A model generated the notes under the pieces. It searched no databases, was not told the origin of the DNA, and was given only the letters and a program-made list of their open reading frames with translations. A program made the position numbers and the translations under genes. From Bacteroidales bacterium (GTDB lineage: Bacteria; Bacteroidota; Bacteroidia; Bacteroidales; UBA12077), in NCBI GenBank assembly GCA_003446015.1, contig DMBU01000149.1, positions 1 through 57,714 on the forward strand: a DNA stretch of 57,714 nt, written 5' to 3'. Numbering within the stretch: position 1 is the first letter of the stretch; every line of letters begins with the position of its first letter. Below are positions 1 through 8,259 of the stretch, in pieces.

Positions 1-2
1 TG

Positions 3-101
3 TGTATAAAGAGTAGCTTTTTCAAAGGGGGAATCTTTAGTTCTGATTATAAATCTGTTGGTCAATGGTATTTAAATCCAGGAATTTATTTTTTCTCTTA
101 A
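3..101 (+). CDS. C-terminal end of an unidentified gene (partial)
   Basis: One forward frame stays open from the window edge to a TAA at 99-101, giving about 32 residues that end in WYLNPGIYFFS. The composition looks protein-like (aromatic and glycine rich), and the other two forward frames hit stops at once. It could be the tail of a secreted or outer-membrane protein entering from the left. The fragment is too short to assign a family, and it may be non-coding. Confidence 0.35.
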   Translation, partial: CIKSSFFKGGIFSSDYKSVGQWYLNPGIYFFS

Positions 102-141
102 CTTAACAACATCAATTCACCATTTACTTAATAAACACTGA

Positions 142-792
142 TTAATCTTTAAATGGAATATTTCTGCCAATAGTACCTCTTAATCTCTGAAAAAAGTTTT
201 CGCGTTCTTCAAGTGAAACAAAATTCTCAACAAAGGCCTTATGCGAATCAATAGTAAAATCCTTTATTTCCATAGTATCTAAGGTCTCCATAGAAAAAGG
301 GATAAAATCGATATCAATTTTCATTCTTTTGGAAGGTCCTTTCATCATTCTCGACTGAAATGGATCTGTTGCTAAAGCAACTTTTTTAAATCCGTGTTTT
401 TTTGCTATCTGGTAAGAATAATAAACATTTTCGACACTATGTTCAGCATTGGGTTCTGTAAAGATTCTGTCCTCAGGAATACCCAACGCTTTTCCATACA
501 TGGCCATAATTTCGGCTTCGATATAAGGAGTATATACCGCCGATCCAGAATAAATTACATTTTTTGTAATTCCTTTCTCATACAAATAGTACGACCAGTA
601 AATTCTTCCCAGCAATATTTGAGTCCAATATTCATCATTATATGGAACCCCAGGAACAATTATCGCATCGTATGGAGCATTTGATTCAATAATTGCATTG
701 CTTTTATCCGGACTTTTAGCACATGAATTAAAGCTTTGAATAATTAATCCCGAAATTAAAAACATGATTATATATTTTCGATTTTTTTTCAT
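142..792 (-). CDS. YdcF/SanA/ElyC-like DUF218 domain lipoprotein
   Basis: A 216-residue protein read from the ATG at 792. An upstream in-frame ATG at 864 would put 24 extra residues before the obvious signal peptide, so I prefer the internal start. The N-terminus MKKNRKYIIMFLISG, followed by a lipobox-like stretch ending in Cys, indicates a lipoprotein. The body has the DUF218 pattern: DAIIVPG opening strand, NVIYSGSA, an EA.IMAMYGKALGIPEDRIFTEPNAEHSVENV block and a VALATDPFQSRMM segment. DUF218 proteins are envelope-associated and linked to cell-wall or polysaccharide integrity, but the enzymatic role is unsettled. It is divergent from the gene at 901. Confidence 0.8.
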   Translation of the reverse strand: MKKNRKYIIMFLISGLIIQSFNSCAKSPDKSNAIIESNAPYDAIIVPGVPYNDEYWTQILLGRIYWSYYLYEKGITKNVIYSGSAVYTPYIEAEIMAMYGKALGIPEDRIFTEPNAEHSVENVYYSYQIAKKHGFKKVALATDPFQSRMMKGPSKRMKIDIDFIPFSMETLDTMEIKDFTIDSHKAFVENFVSLEERENFFQRLRGTIGRNIPFKD

Positions 793-900
793 AATATTAG
801 TTTTTATTTTCTGAAACATGAAAAAACAATAATTGTTCAGTATTGCTCTGAAATAATTAAACATAAATATGAGATTTACAGAACCTTAAAAATTAAAGTT

Positions 901-1242
901 ATGGAACCAATAAAAGCTTTATTACCTGTATCCGTGTGGTTAATGAGAGTAGGACTTATTTTATATGCCTATGTTGAATATTTTAAGACATTTACCAAAT
1001 TTCATTTAGATCAAGTCGGTTTTTACATTGCCTCATTCTTTTTAGTTTTCAGTGCCATTATATTTGTTGCAGGATTCACTAAAAAAACTACCTTAACTGT
1101 AATTTCAGGATTTGTAATCACCTTGATATCCATTTATAATATTATTAACACTATAGATAAGGGACTTGACAATTCATTAATACTTAACATTTTAATTGCG
1201 GGTATAGCTATTTACTTTCTTTCAAACCCGACAAGCAAATAG
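901..1242 (+). CDS. Small four-helix membrane protein, unknown function
   Basis: A 113-residue protein of almost only hydrophobic segments: about four membrane helices (residues ~8-28, 39-58, 64-84 and 92-109) joined by short loops such as GFTKKTT and TIDKGLDN. The size and topology resemble small DoxX-like membrane proteins, but no diagnostic motif is visible, so no function is assigned. It is transcribed divergently from the DUF218 lipoprotein, with only about 100 bp between the two starts, and lies 117 bp upstream of darA. Whether it is cotranscribed with darAB is unclear. Confidence 0.6.
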   Translation: MEPIKALLPVSVWLMRVGLILYAYVEYFKTFTKFHLDQVGFYIASFFLVFSAIIFVAGFTKKTTLTVISGFVITLISIYNIINTIDKGLDNSLILNILIAGIAIYFLSNPTSK

Positions 1243-1359
1243 TCTTAAAATACTGATAAAAATCAATGAAAATATTGTAGAACATACTTTGTTTTACAAT
1301 ATTTTCAACTAATTTTAGCCTGCACTTTATGAACGTTTTAATTCTGTTTTGTTAACGTA

Positions 1360-2313
1360 ATGACCAAAATATTAATTCTTTATTATTCTCAGTCGGGACA
1401 ATTAAGCCAGATTGTAAAAAATTTTGCAAAGCCTTTCGAAAATTCTGATAATTTTTCTATTCATTATGCAAATATTTTGCCGGTAAAGGATTACAAGTTC
1501 CCCTGGAAAGGTTATAATTTCTTCGATGCTTTTCCCGAATCAGTTGAACATATTCCTTGTGAACTGGAACCGTTGGATCTGGGTGATGAAAATTTTGATT
1601 TAATCGTTTTTGCATATTCCGTGTGGTATATGTCACCATCAATACCTTCTAATTCATTTCTACTCTCAGATCAGGCTAAAAGAATATTTAAAGGAAAACC
1701 GGTAATTACCTTGCTTGGCGTAAGGAATATGTGGGTTGTTGCCCAGGAATATGTAAAGCAGAAAATTGATGAACTGGGAGGGAAGTTAATTGGCAATATT
1801 GTATTGCGCGACAGAGCCGAAAATTTAACAGGAATCATAACCATATCCTATTTTCTGTTTACAGGTAAGAAAGATCGTTTCCTGGGATTTTTCCCAAAAC
1901 CGGCTATTTCAGATGAAGATATAAAAGGGGCTGAAAAATATGGAGAGATTGTTAAAAAACATATTGAACATAACAACTTCGATGATCTTCAGCATAATCT
2001 TGTAAAAGCAAAAGCTGTAAAAATAAATCCTTACCTGGCAACCACTGAAAATATGGCATATAACAGGGTATTTACAAAGTGGTCTAAATTTATGTTAAAA
2101 AAAGGAGGACCCGGCAATCCTGCACGAAAAACAAGGGTTAGAATATTTGCCTGCTATTTTCCTTTTGCAATTTTAGTAATTGCTCCCATAGAATACATAT
2201 TTTTTATTATTTTTGCTCCCTTTAGATTAGGAAAGATTAAAGAACAAATTAGATATTACTCAAGTACAGAAAATAAAGCAAATAAACAGAACCTTACACA
2301 AAATGCCGAATAA
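1360..2313 (+). CDS. darA: DarA-like flavodoxin-fold enzyme of dialkylresorcinol/cyclohexanedione synthesis
   Basis: A 317-residue protein. It opens with a flavodoxin strand-loop, ILILYYSQSGQLSQIV, whose YSQSGQ loop should bind the FMN phosphate; VFAYSVWYMSPSIPSN is the second flavin-contact region. A hydrophobic segment near residues 262-290 may anchor it to the membrane. DarA proteins act with the ketosynthase DarB. By established work on dar clusters, DarB joins two beta-ketoacyl units into a 1,3-cyclohexanedione and DarA aromatises it to a dialkylresorcinol. The gene overlaps darB by 11 bp, strong evidence for coupled expression. In flexirubin producers this pair sits in a large aryl-polyene cluster; none is present here. 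Confidence 0.8.
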   Translation: MTKILILYYSQSGQLSQIVKNFAKPFENSDNFSIHYANILPVKDYKFPWKGYNFFDAFPESVEHIPCELEPLDLGDENFDLIVFAYSVWYMSPSIPSNSFLLSDQAKRIFKGKPVITLLGVRNMWVVAQEYVKQKIDELGGKLIGNIVLRDRAENLTGIITISYFLFTGKKDRFLGFFPKPAISDEDIKGAEKYGEIVKKHIEHNNFDDLQHNLVKAKAVKINPYLATTENMAYNRVFTKWSKFMLKKGGPGNPARKTRVRIFACYFPFAILVIAPIEYIFFIIFAPFRLGKIKEQIRYYSSTENKANKQNLTQNAE

Positions 2314-3445
2314 CGTATACATAAACAATATAGCCAAATTCTTACCTAACGAACCTGTATCTAACGATGATATGGAGTTAATACTGGGCATGGTAAATGG
2401 CAAGCCATCCAGATCAAAAAATATTGTCCTGAGGCAAAACGGAATTAAAAACCGGTATTATGTTATCGATAAAGAAGGAAATATAAACTACAACAATGCT
2501 GAGTTAACAGCAAATGCAGTTAAAAATCTTGAAAATGATCATTTCTCGGTAAAAGACATTGAAGTTTTATCATGTGGAACTTCATTGCCGGATCAATTGC
2601 TTCCTTCGCATGCCTCTATGGTTCATGGACATCTTAAGAACAAACCGCTTGAGGTGATTTCACCTTCCGGAGTTTGTTGTGCCGGAATGCATTCCTTAAA
2701 ATATGCTTATTTATCGGTATTGTCTGAGCAGTCTAAAAACGCTGTTTGTACTGGTTCTGAAGTTATTTCGACCTTATTGCGTGCCGATAAGTTTAACAGA
2801 GAAATGAACTGCACCAATAGCCTTGAAAAAAATCCTATCCTTGCTTTCGAAAAAGATTTTTTAAGATGGATGTTATCCGATGGTGCAGGAGCAATGCTTT
2901 TGGAAAACAAACCAAATTCAACCGGTATTTCGTTAAAAATAGAATGGATTGATACTATTTCGTATGCCAACGAATTAGATGCATGTATGTATGCAGGTTC
3001 TGAAAAAACAGAAGACGGATCTTTGAAAGGATGGAAAGAATTCGATCAGGAAATATGGCTTGAACAATCGATTTTCTCGGTAAAGCAGGATGTAAAGTTG
3101 CTCGATAAGTATGTTGTAAACAGATGTATTACAGCATTAGCTTCATCTTTAAACAAAAGAAAAATCAATAGTTTTACTGAAGTAGATTATTTTTTACCTC
3201 ATCTTTCATCCATGTATTTTAAACAGAAATTATATGATGAATTAAAAGTTCAGGGAATAGAAATAACAGATGAGAAATGGTTTACAAATTTAACCAAAGT
3301 TGGAAATGTTGGATCTGCATCAATATATATTATTCTTGAAGAATTATTCCATTCCGGAAATTTAAAGAAAGGAGAGAAGATCCTCGTTATGGTGCCCGAA
3401 AGTGGAAGATTTTCATATGCATATGCATATTTAACTGTAATTTAA
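2303..3445 (+). CDS. darB: DarB-like beta-ketoacyl-ACP synthase III
   Basis: A 380-residue thiolase-fold ketosynthase. The KASIII catalytic triad is visible: Cys126 in SGVCCAGMHS, His300 in YFLPHLSS and Asn335 in KVGNVGSAS. The N-terminus (KFLPNEPVSNDDMELILGMVNGKPSRSK) has the look of the DarB subgroup rather than housekeeping FabH. It should form 1,3-cyclohexanediones from two beta-ketoacyl thioesters for DarA to aromatise. The start overlaps the darA end, and a strong terminator follows at 3469, so darAB ends the transcript. Products of standalone dar genes can be antioxidants, antibiotics or cell-cell signals; the product here is not known. Confidence 0.85.
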   Translation: MPNNVYINNIAKFLPNEPVSNDDMELILGMVNGKPSRSKNIVLRQNGIKNRYYVIDKEGNINYNNAELTANAVKNLENDHFSVKDIEVLSCGTSLPDQLLPSHASMVHGHLKNKPLEVISPSGVCCAGMHSLKYAYLSVLSEQSKNAVCTGSEVISTLLRADKFNREMNCTNSLEKNPILAFEKDFLRWMLSDGAGAMLLENKPNSTGISLKIEWIDTISYANELDACMYAGSEKTEDGSLKGWKEFDQEIWLEQSIFSVKQDVKLLDKYVVNRCITALASSLNKRKINSFTEVDYFLPHLSSMYFKQKLYDELKVQGIEITDEKWFTNLTKVGNVGSASIYIILEELFHSGNLKKGEKILVMVPESGRFSYAYAYLTVI

Positions 3446-3468
3446 ACCATGTTAAAACAGATATAAGT

Positions 3469-3502
3469 AAAACCCTGCAGATCAACCTACAGGGTTTTTT
3501 CT
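3469..3502 (+). terminator. Rho-independent terminator after darAB
   Basis: Inverted repeat AAAACCCTG (3469-3477) and CAGGGTTTT (3490-3498) followed by a T run, 24 bp after the darB stop. Confidence 0.85.
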
Positions 3503-3584
3503 TTTCATAATATGAATATAAATTGTGTAATTAAGCAATAAATCTTATTTTAGCTTTTAAACATAACCTCTAAAAATGTAATCA

Positions 3585-4754
3585 ATGTATAACATCGCAT
3601 TATTTGGCCCTCCGGGGGCAGGAAAAGGAACCCAGTCTCACAAACTGATTGAGAAATATAAATTGGCTTATATTTCAACCGGTGATATATTAAGAGAAGA
3701 AATCGCCGCAGGGTCAGATCTAGGATTAAAAGCCAAAACAGTTATTGAAACAGGAGGATTGGTTTCCGATGAAATTATTGTTCAAATCATTGAGAAAAAA
3801 ATTAAAACAAATACTGAAGTTAATGGCTTCTTATTCGACGGTTTTCCACGAACAGTGGTTCAGGCTTACATTCTCGAAGGATTGCTGCTAAAACTAAACA
3901 CTTCGCTCAATTGCATGGTTAGTTTAGAGGTTCCCCAGGATATTTTAATGGAGCGAATGCTTGAACGTGCAAAAAAGGAAAGCAGAGCCGACGATACCAC
4001 TGATGTAATTGAAAACAGACTGAAAGAATACAGGAATAAAACAGTTCCTGTTGCTGAATTTTATAAGGATAAAGGTATTTGTTACTCGGTTGATGGAGTA
4101 GGTTCAGTAGAAGACATATTTGACAGGATAACCAATGTAGTTGAGCAATCGCTTACTAAAACATGGCTCAATGTTGTACTATTCGGACCTCCGGGTTCAG
4201 GTAAAGGTACACAGGGAAAAATGTTGGCTGATAAATACGATCTGGTTTATATATCAACAGGATCCTTGTTACGGAAAGAGATTGAGAAAGGTACCGAAAT
4301 GGGTATCAATGCGAAAGAATATATGGAAAAGGGAGATATTGTTCCTGACGAATTTGCAATAAAATTAATCGAAAAACAGATTCAGACTCATCCTGATGCT
4401 AAAGGCTTTTTCTTTAAAGGATTTCCCCGAACAATTGTTCAGGCATATATTTTAGATGGATTGCTGCGTAAATTGAATTCGTCTGTTTCCTGTGTATTTA
4501 ATTTAGATGTGCCTATTTTAGAATCCATGAAACGATTAAATGCACGAAGTAAAACTGAACAACGCAGATATTACGACATGGATACGGATGTTATAATCCG
4601 AAGGCTGGAAAGTTTCGAAACAAGAACAAAGCTTGTTTTAGATTATTACGAAAAACAAAAGAATATTTATCATATTGATGGAATTGGCACCGAAGATGAA
4701 GTTTATCAGAAACTATCAGAAAGCCTCGAACTGGCATTTAAGCATGCACGATAA
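3585..4754 (+). CDS. Tandem (two-domain) adenylate kinase family protein
   Basis: A 389-residue fusion of two complete adenylate-kinase domains, roughly 1-190 and 194-389, where a normal Adk has one domain of about 190 residues. Domain 1 has the P-loop GPPGAGKGTQ (8-17), STGDILR with Asp34, FDGFPRT with Asp85 and Arg89, and a short lid with ESRADDT. Domain 2 keeps the P-loop GPPGSGKGTQ (201-210), but STGD has become STGS (Ser227), FDGFPR has become FKGFPR (Lys279), and the RADDT region is RYYDMDT. The two lost aspartates help coordinate the Mg-nucleotide in Adk. I infer that domain 1 is the active kinase and domain 2 is a degenerate, perhaps regulatory, copy. It is monocistronic between two terminators. 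Confidence 0.88.
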   Translation: MYNIALFGPPGAGKGTQSHKLIEKYKLAYISTGDILREEIAAGSDLGLKAKTVIETGGLVSDEIIVQIIEKKIKTNTEVNGFLFDGFPRTVVQAYILEGLLLKLNTSLNCMVSLEVPQDILMERMLERAKKESRADDTTDVIENRLKEYRNKTVPVAEFYKDKGICYSVDGVGSVEDIFDRITNVVEQSLTKTWLNVVLFGPPGSGKGTQGKMLADKYDLVYISTGSLLRKEIEKGTEMGINAKEYMEKGDIVPDEFAIKLIEKQIQTHPDAKGFFFKGFPRTIVQAYILDGLLRKLNSSVSCVFNLDVPILESMKRLNARSKTEQRRYYDMDTDVIIRRLESFETRTKLVLDYYEKQKNIYHIDGIGTEDEVYQKLSESLELAFKHAR

Positions 4755-4790
4755 AAAAAAGCTCCTGTTTATATTAGCAGGAGTTTTTTT
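4753..4790. terminator. Bidirectional terminator between adenylate kinase and the convergent gene
   Basis: Stem CTCCTG (4762-4767) and CAGGAG (4778-4783) flanked by an A run on the left and a T run on the right, so it can serve both converging genes. It abuts the stop codon of the minus-strand gene. Confidence 0.8.
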
Positions 4791-5131
4791 TAATCCAGGT
4801 TCAATATCTCGTCAATTTGCTCACAATCTTCATTAAATATTAACGAATAAGTTCCAATTTCAAATTGCGTTTTTTCCTGAACCAAATCTATAGCAATTTC
4901 AATACAGGGAACCTCAAATTCCTTACTATCCAAATAAATTGCAGTAGCTTTTAACTGAATACCAATATCCTCAATCTGAATCCCTTCGGGGAATTCTTTT
5001 TTTAATTCGTTTACATCATCACCTGTAAAAACATCAGCAAGTAATCCGCTTAAACTAGCCAAGGTATCCTCAATAAGCTGATCTTTTGTTCTGTTCTGAA
5101 ATACAAGGTCCTCTATTCTGTTTTTTATCAT
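4790..5131 (-). CDS. Conserved-looking small soluble protein, unknown function
   Basis: A 113-residue acidic, soluble protein with no signal peptide or membrane segment. The N-terminal third is helical (DLVFQNRTKDQLIEDTLASL), and the rest alternates short strands (IQLKATAIYLDS, CIEIAIDLVQEKTQFEIGTYSLIF). I recognise no family motif. It has its own convergent terminator with the adenylate kinase, and the gene to its right is divergent, so it is a single-gene unit. The predicted mixed alpha/beta structure supports a real protein; no function can be given. Confidence 0.55.
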   Translation of the reverse strand: MIKNRIEDLVFQNRTKDQLIEDTLASLSGLLADVFTGDDVNELKKEFPEGIQIEDIGIQLKATAIYLDSKEFEVPCIEIAIDLVQEKTQFEIGTYSLIFNEDCEQIDEILNLD

Positions 5132-5246
5132 ATTTCTATTTTTAAGAATATAATTCGAAATTAACTAAAAGTTTTAAGATTCAAAAATACTTTTATTTTA
5201 TGGTAAAAAACATATCATTCTGCAATGCAGCAATTCAGAACAAATA

Positions 5247-5254
5247 TATCTTTG
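5247..5254 (+). promoter_or_regulatory. Bacteroidota -7 element TATCTTTG
   Basis: An exact TAnnTTTG match ends 7 bp before the ATG at 5262. No clear TTTG -33 partner is seen, so this is a candidate only. If used, transcription would start within a few bases of the start codon, giving a nearly leaderless mRNA. Confidence 0.45.
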
Positions 5255-5261
5255 GGAAAAA

Positions 5262-5912
5262 ATGACTATGAAAGAATTCTCAATTATAGCGGTTTCCTTA
5301 ATCAACCTGTTTATAGGAGTAAGGTACTGTATGTTAACCTATAAACAAAAAATAAAACCTGCTTTAGCCATGTGGGTATTTTTTTCCTTAGCCGTCGCAA
5401 TGAGCCTTACTACATATCTTGCAAATGATAACTTCAGCCTTTGGGACAATATCCTAAATACTACCGATTTACTTTTAGTAACAACTGTTACTGTGGTGAT
5501 CTACTTTTTTGGGGATAAAAGTTCCAAGTTTACCAAATTTGATCAGGTATGTTTAATTGCTGTAATCGTAATTACATTATTTTGGTTCATAACTAAAACA
5601 CACTTTCTATCTCATATCATGATTCAAAGTGTTTTGGTAATTTCATATTTTCCTGTAATCCGACGCTTATGGCAATCAAAAGAAAATACAGAACCTTTTT
5701 CAGTATGGATTCTAATGATGATTGTTCCCATATTTGCATTATTATCGAGTAAAGGAATTTTAGCTACGATTTATTCAGTTCGAGCCATTGCTTCAACAGG
5801 AATATTGCTTTTATTGATGCTAAGAGTCGAATATATTAGCTATAAATTATCGGGTTTGCAGAATGAACGACGATTTATTGAACTTAAAAAGCTCAGAAAG
5901 AAAAGAGCTTAA
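5262..5912 (+). CDS. Polytopic membrane protein, unknown function
   Basis: A 216-residue protein with about six or seven membrane helices and a basic C-terminal tail (ERRFIELKKLRKKRA) that should be cytoplasmic. An ATG at 5262 and another at 5268 are both possible starts, giving MTMKEF or MKEF. The helices include SIIAVSLINLFIGVRY, LAMWVFFSLAVAMSL, LLLVTTVTVVIYFF and VCLIAVIVITLFWF. No transporter signature or catalytic motif is visible. It stands alone; the cupin gene follows after 51 bp and may be read through. Confidence 0.6.
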   Translation: MTMKEFSIIAVSLINLFIGVRYCMLTYKQKIKPALAMWVFFSLAVAMSLTTYLANDNFSLWDNILNTTDLLLVTTVTVVIYFFGDKSSKFTKFDQVCLIAVIVITLFWFITKTHFLSHIMIQSVLVISYFPVIRRLWQSKENTEPFSVWILMMIVPIFALLSSKGILATIYSVRAIASTGILLLLMLRVEYISYKLSGLQNERRFIELKKLRKKRA

Positions 5913-5963
5913 TTATCATGTTCTCAATAACTAAATCTTCTTTACATAATAAAACAAGCAATT

Positions 5964-6317
5964 ATGAATGACCAAAATATCTTATTTCAAACCATTGACT
6001 GGACAAAAGTTCCAAAAACAGAACATAAAGGTGAAACAGGAATTGCATTTTGGCAAACGGCTCAATTTCAGGGATTACGAATCAGAATAGTTGAATATTC
6101 AAAAGGTTATATAGCCGACCATTGGTGCAAAAAAGGACATATTGTTCATTGTTTAGAAGGAGAGTTTGTAAGTGAACTTGTTGATGGTGAAAAATTTAAG
6201 TTAACAAAAGGAATGAGCTATGTTGTTTCAGATGAGTTGAGTTCACATCGTTCCATAACCAGGAACGGAGTGAAATTATTAATTATTGATGGAGATTTTT
6301 TAAAATTGAAAGATTAA
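5964..6317 (+). CDS. DHCW-motif cupin-fold protein
   Basis: A 117-residue single-domain cupin. The diagnostic stretch ADHWCKKGHIVHCLEGEF places His, Cys and two further His residues where cupin motif 1 binds metal. A second strand block (KFKLTKGMSYVVSDELSSHRS) supplies the later His. This matches the small family named for its DHxC-type motif. The substrate is unknown; such short cupins are usually metal-binding enzymes or ligand sensors. The DUF3795 gene starts 22 bp downstream, suggesting a two-gene unit. Confidence 0.75.
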   Translation: MNDQNILFQTIDWTKVPKTEHKGETGIAFWQTAQFQGLRIRIVEYSKGYIADHWCKKGHIVHCLEGEFVSELVDGEKFKLTKGMSYVVSDELSSHRSITRNGVKLLIIDGDFLKLKD

Positions 6318-6339
6318 TCATTTATTAAATAAATATATT

Positions 6340-6771
6340 ATGATTGATAATAAACGACTTGAGCTGGTAGCTCCATGCGGAATTGATTGTGGCATTTGTG
6401 AACTGTATTTATGCAGGGATAATCAGGGACTATTTGATGTTTTAGTTTCAAAAGGAATTCCAAAAGAAAAAATCCCGTGTGATGGATGCCGTCCCAATAA
6501 TGGAGCATGTCCTATAATGCCGGAAACTTGCAAAACTTATTCATGTGTATCTGAAAAAGACTTAGCTTTTTGTACTGAGTGTAATTCATTTCCTTGTACA
6601 AAATTGCATCCTGCGGCAGACAGAGCAAATGTGCTGCCACATAACATGAAAGTGTACAATCTAAACCAGATCAGTAGAATAGGTACGCAAGAATTTGTAA
6701 AACATTCTTTAGAAAATAAAAAGCGATATTTTTCAGGAAAAATGGAAATAGGTAACGGGCCTCAAATATAA
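6340..6771 (+). CDS. DUF3795 cysteine-rich protein
   Basis: A 143-residue soluble protein with twelve cysteines in the first 86 residues, arranged as C13-x3-C17-x2-C20-x4-C25, C47-x2-C50, C57, C64, C69, then C78-x2-C81-x4-C86. The opening LVAPCGIDCGICELY is typical of DUF3795, a family thought to bind zinc or a metal cluster. The C-terminal half (HNMKVYNLNQISRIGTQEFV) is a conserved helical tail with no cysteines. It probably forms an operon with the upstream cupin. The biochemical role is unknown. Confidence 0.75.
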   Translation: MIDNKRLELVAPCGIDCGICELYLCRDNQGLFDVLVSKGIPKEKIPCDGCRPNNGACPIMPETCKTYSCVSEKDLAFCTECNSFPCTKLHPAADRANVLPHNMKVYNLNQISRIGTQEFVKHSLENKKRYFSGKMEIGNGPQI

Positions 6772-6912
6772 ACATCAAAAATCACTTAAAACCATACTGT
6801 TACGAAACTATCTTATGCTAAAGTGAATACTAAAAGCTAGTTTAAGTTTCTTTAAAGATGTAAAATTCCAAATATTTAATATTTTTGTTTCAACTAACTA
6901 AAATTATACTTA

Positions 6913-8196
6913 ATGATTTCTGGTAACAAACGATTTCTAACTTCAATGATCATCATTGGAGTTTTATTTTTTCTATTTGGATTTATAACCTGGTTAAACG
7001 GCATTCTAATACCTTACTTAAAAATAGCCTGTGAATTAAGTAATTTCCAATCTTTGATGGTTGCTTCTTCATTTTATATAGCCTATTTTGTTATGGCTAT
7101 TCCATCGGGTTGGGTTTTGAAAAAAACGGGTTTTAAGAAAGGGATGATGGTAGGCTTATGGATTATGTCTTTTGGAGCATTAATCTTTATCCCTGCTGCG
7201 TTTACTCGTGCATTCCCGGTTTTTTTAATAGGTTTATTTGTTATGGGTACAGGACTTACTGTTTTACAAACTTCATCAAATCCATACATCACCATAATTG
7301 GACCCGTTGAAACTGCCGCACGCAGGATTAGCATTATGGGTATTTGTAATAAAGTTGCCGGAGCTCTTGCTCCCTTAATACTTGCCTATTTTATTCTAAG
7401 TGATGGCGATAGCTTTGTACAGAGTCTGGCAGGCATGAGTCCTGAAGTAAAAGAAATTGCTCTGGATGCACTTGCTATGCGTGCAATAGCACCCTATACG
7501 ATCATTGCAATAAGCTTGTTTTTACTTGGTATCATGATGCGGTTTTCTCCTTTACCTGAAATAGAAACCGAAGAAGACAATGCAACTGAAAAAGATACAA
7601 GTATGAATGAAGTTGCAAGTATTTTTCATCTTCCACATCTCTGGATGGGAGTAATTGCCTTGTTTTTTTATGTTGGTGTAGAAGTTATTGCAGGTGATAC
7701 CATTATCCGTTATGGTATGCTTTTAGGTATTGACATTGAACAGGCCAAGGTTTACACCAGCTACACCTTGGTAGCCATGATTGTTGGTTATGTTCTTATA
7801 GGCCTTATCCTTATACCCCGGGTAATTTCTCAACGAATAGCCCTTGTACTGAGTGCCATTCTTGGAATTATTTTTACACTTGCAGCCATATTCACTACAG
7901 GAACCACATCGGTGTTTTTTATAGCTATGCTCGGAATAGCAAATGCAATTGTATGGCCCGCAATATGGCCACTTGCAATTCATAATACAGGTAAACATAT
8001 TAAAACAGCATCATCTCTGTTAATTATGGCAATTGCCGGTGGTGCTACAATCCCTTTAATTTGGGGGGCCATGGCCGATTATTTTACCAATCATCCTCAA
8101 AATGCTTATTGGATCTGTATTCCTTGTTACCTGGTTATTTTTTACTTTAGTGTTTGGGGATATAAACTAAAACCCAGAAAAATTTTAAATGAATAA
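6913..8196 (+). CDS. Sugar MFS transporter, FHS/fucose-glucose-galactose permease family
   Basis: A 427-residue protein with twelve predicted membrane helices. Signatures of the FucP/GluP-type sugar:proton symporters are visible: GFITWLNGILIPYLK in helix 1, FYIAYFVMAIPSGWVLKKTGFKKGM around the helix 2-3 loop, LQTSSNPYITIIGP in helix 4-5, and FVIAMLGIANAIVWPAIWPLAI-like text in the C-terminal half. It should import a hexose or amino sugar across the inner membrane. The sugar nucleotidyltransferase begins 63 bp downstream, which suggests uptake followed by activation of the same sugar. Specificity cannot be read from the sequence. Confidence 0.88.
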   Translation: MISGNKRFLTSMIIIGVLFFLFGFITWLNGILIPYLKIACELSNFQSLMVASSFYIAYFVMAIPSGWVLKKTGFKKGMMVGLWIMSFGALIFIPAAFTRAFPVFLIGLFVMGTGLTVLQTSSNPYITIIGPVETAARRISIMGICNKVAGALAPLILAYFILSDGDSFVQSLAGMSPEVKEIALDALAMRAIAPYTIIAISLFLLGIMMRFSPLPEIETEEDNATEKDTSMNEVASIFHLPHLWMGVIALFFYVGVEVIAGDTIIRYGMLLGIDIEQAKVYTSYTLVAMIVGYVLIGLILIPRVISQRIALVLSAILGIIFTLAAIFTTGTTSVFFIAMLGIANAIVWPAIWPLAIHNTGKHIKTASSLLIMAIAGGATIPLIWGAMADYFTNHPQNAYWICIPCYLVIFYFSVWGYKLKPRKILNE

Positions 8197-8259
8197 TTTG
8201 TTGATTTGCAATTGACAATAGAAACTCTGAACTTTGTATATTAATCTTTAAACAAAAAT

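Noticed and set aside
1360..3445. Flexirubin pigment cluster
   Set aside because: Only darA and darB are present; the aryl-polyene ketosynthases, ACPs, dehydratases and tyrosine ammonia-lyase are absent from the window.
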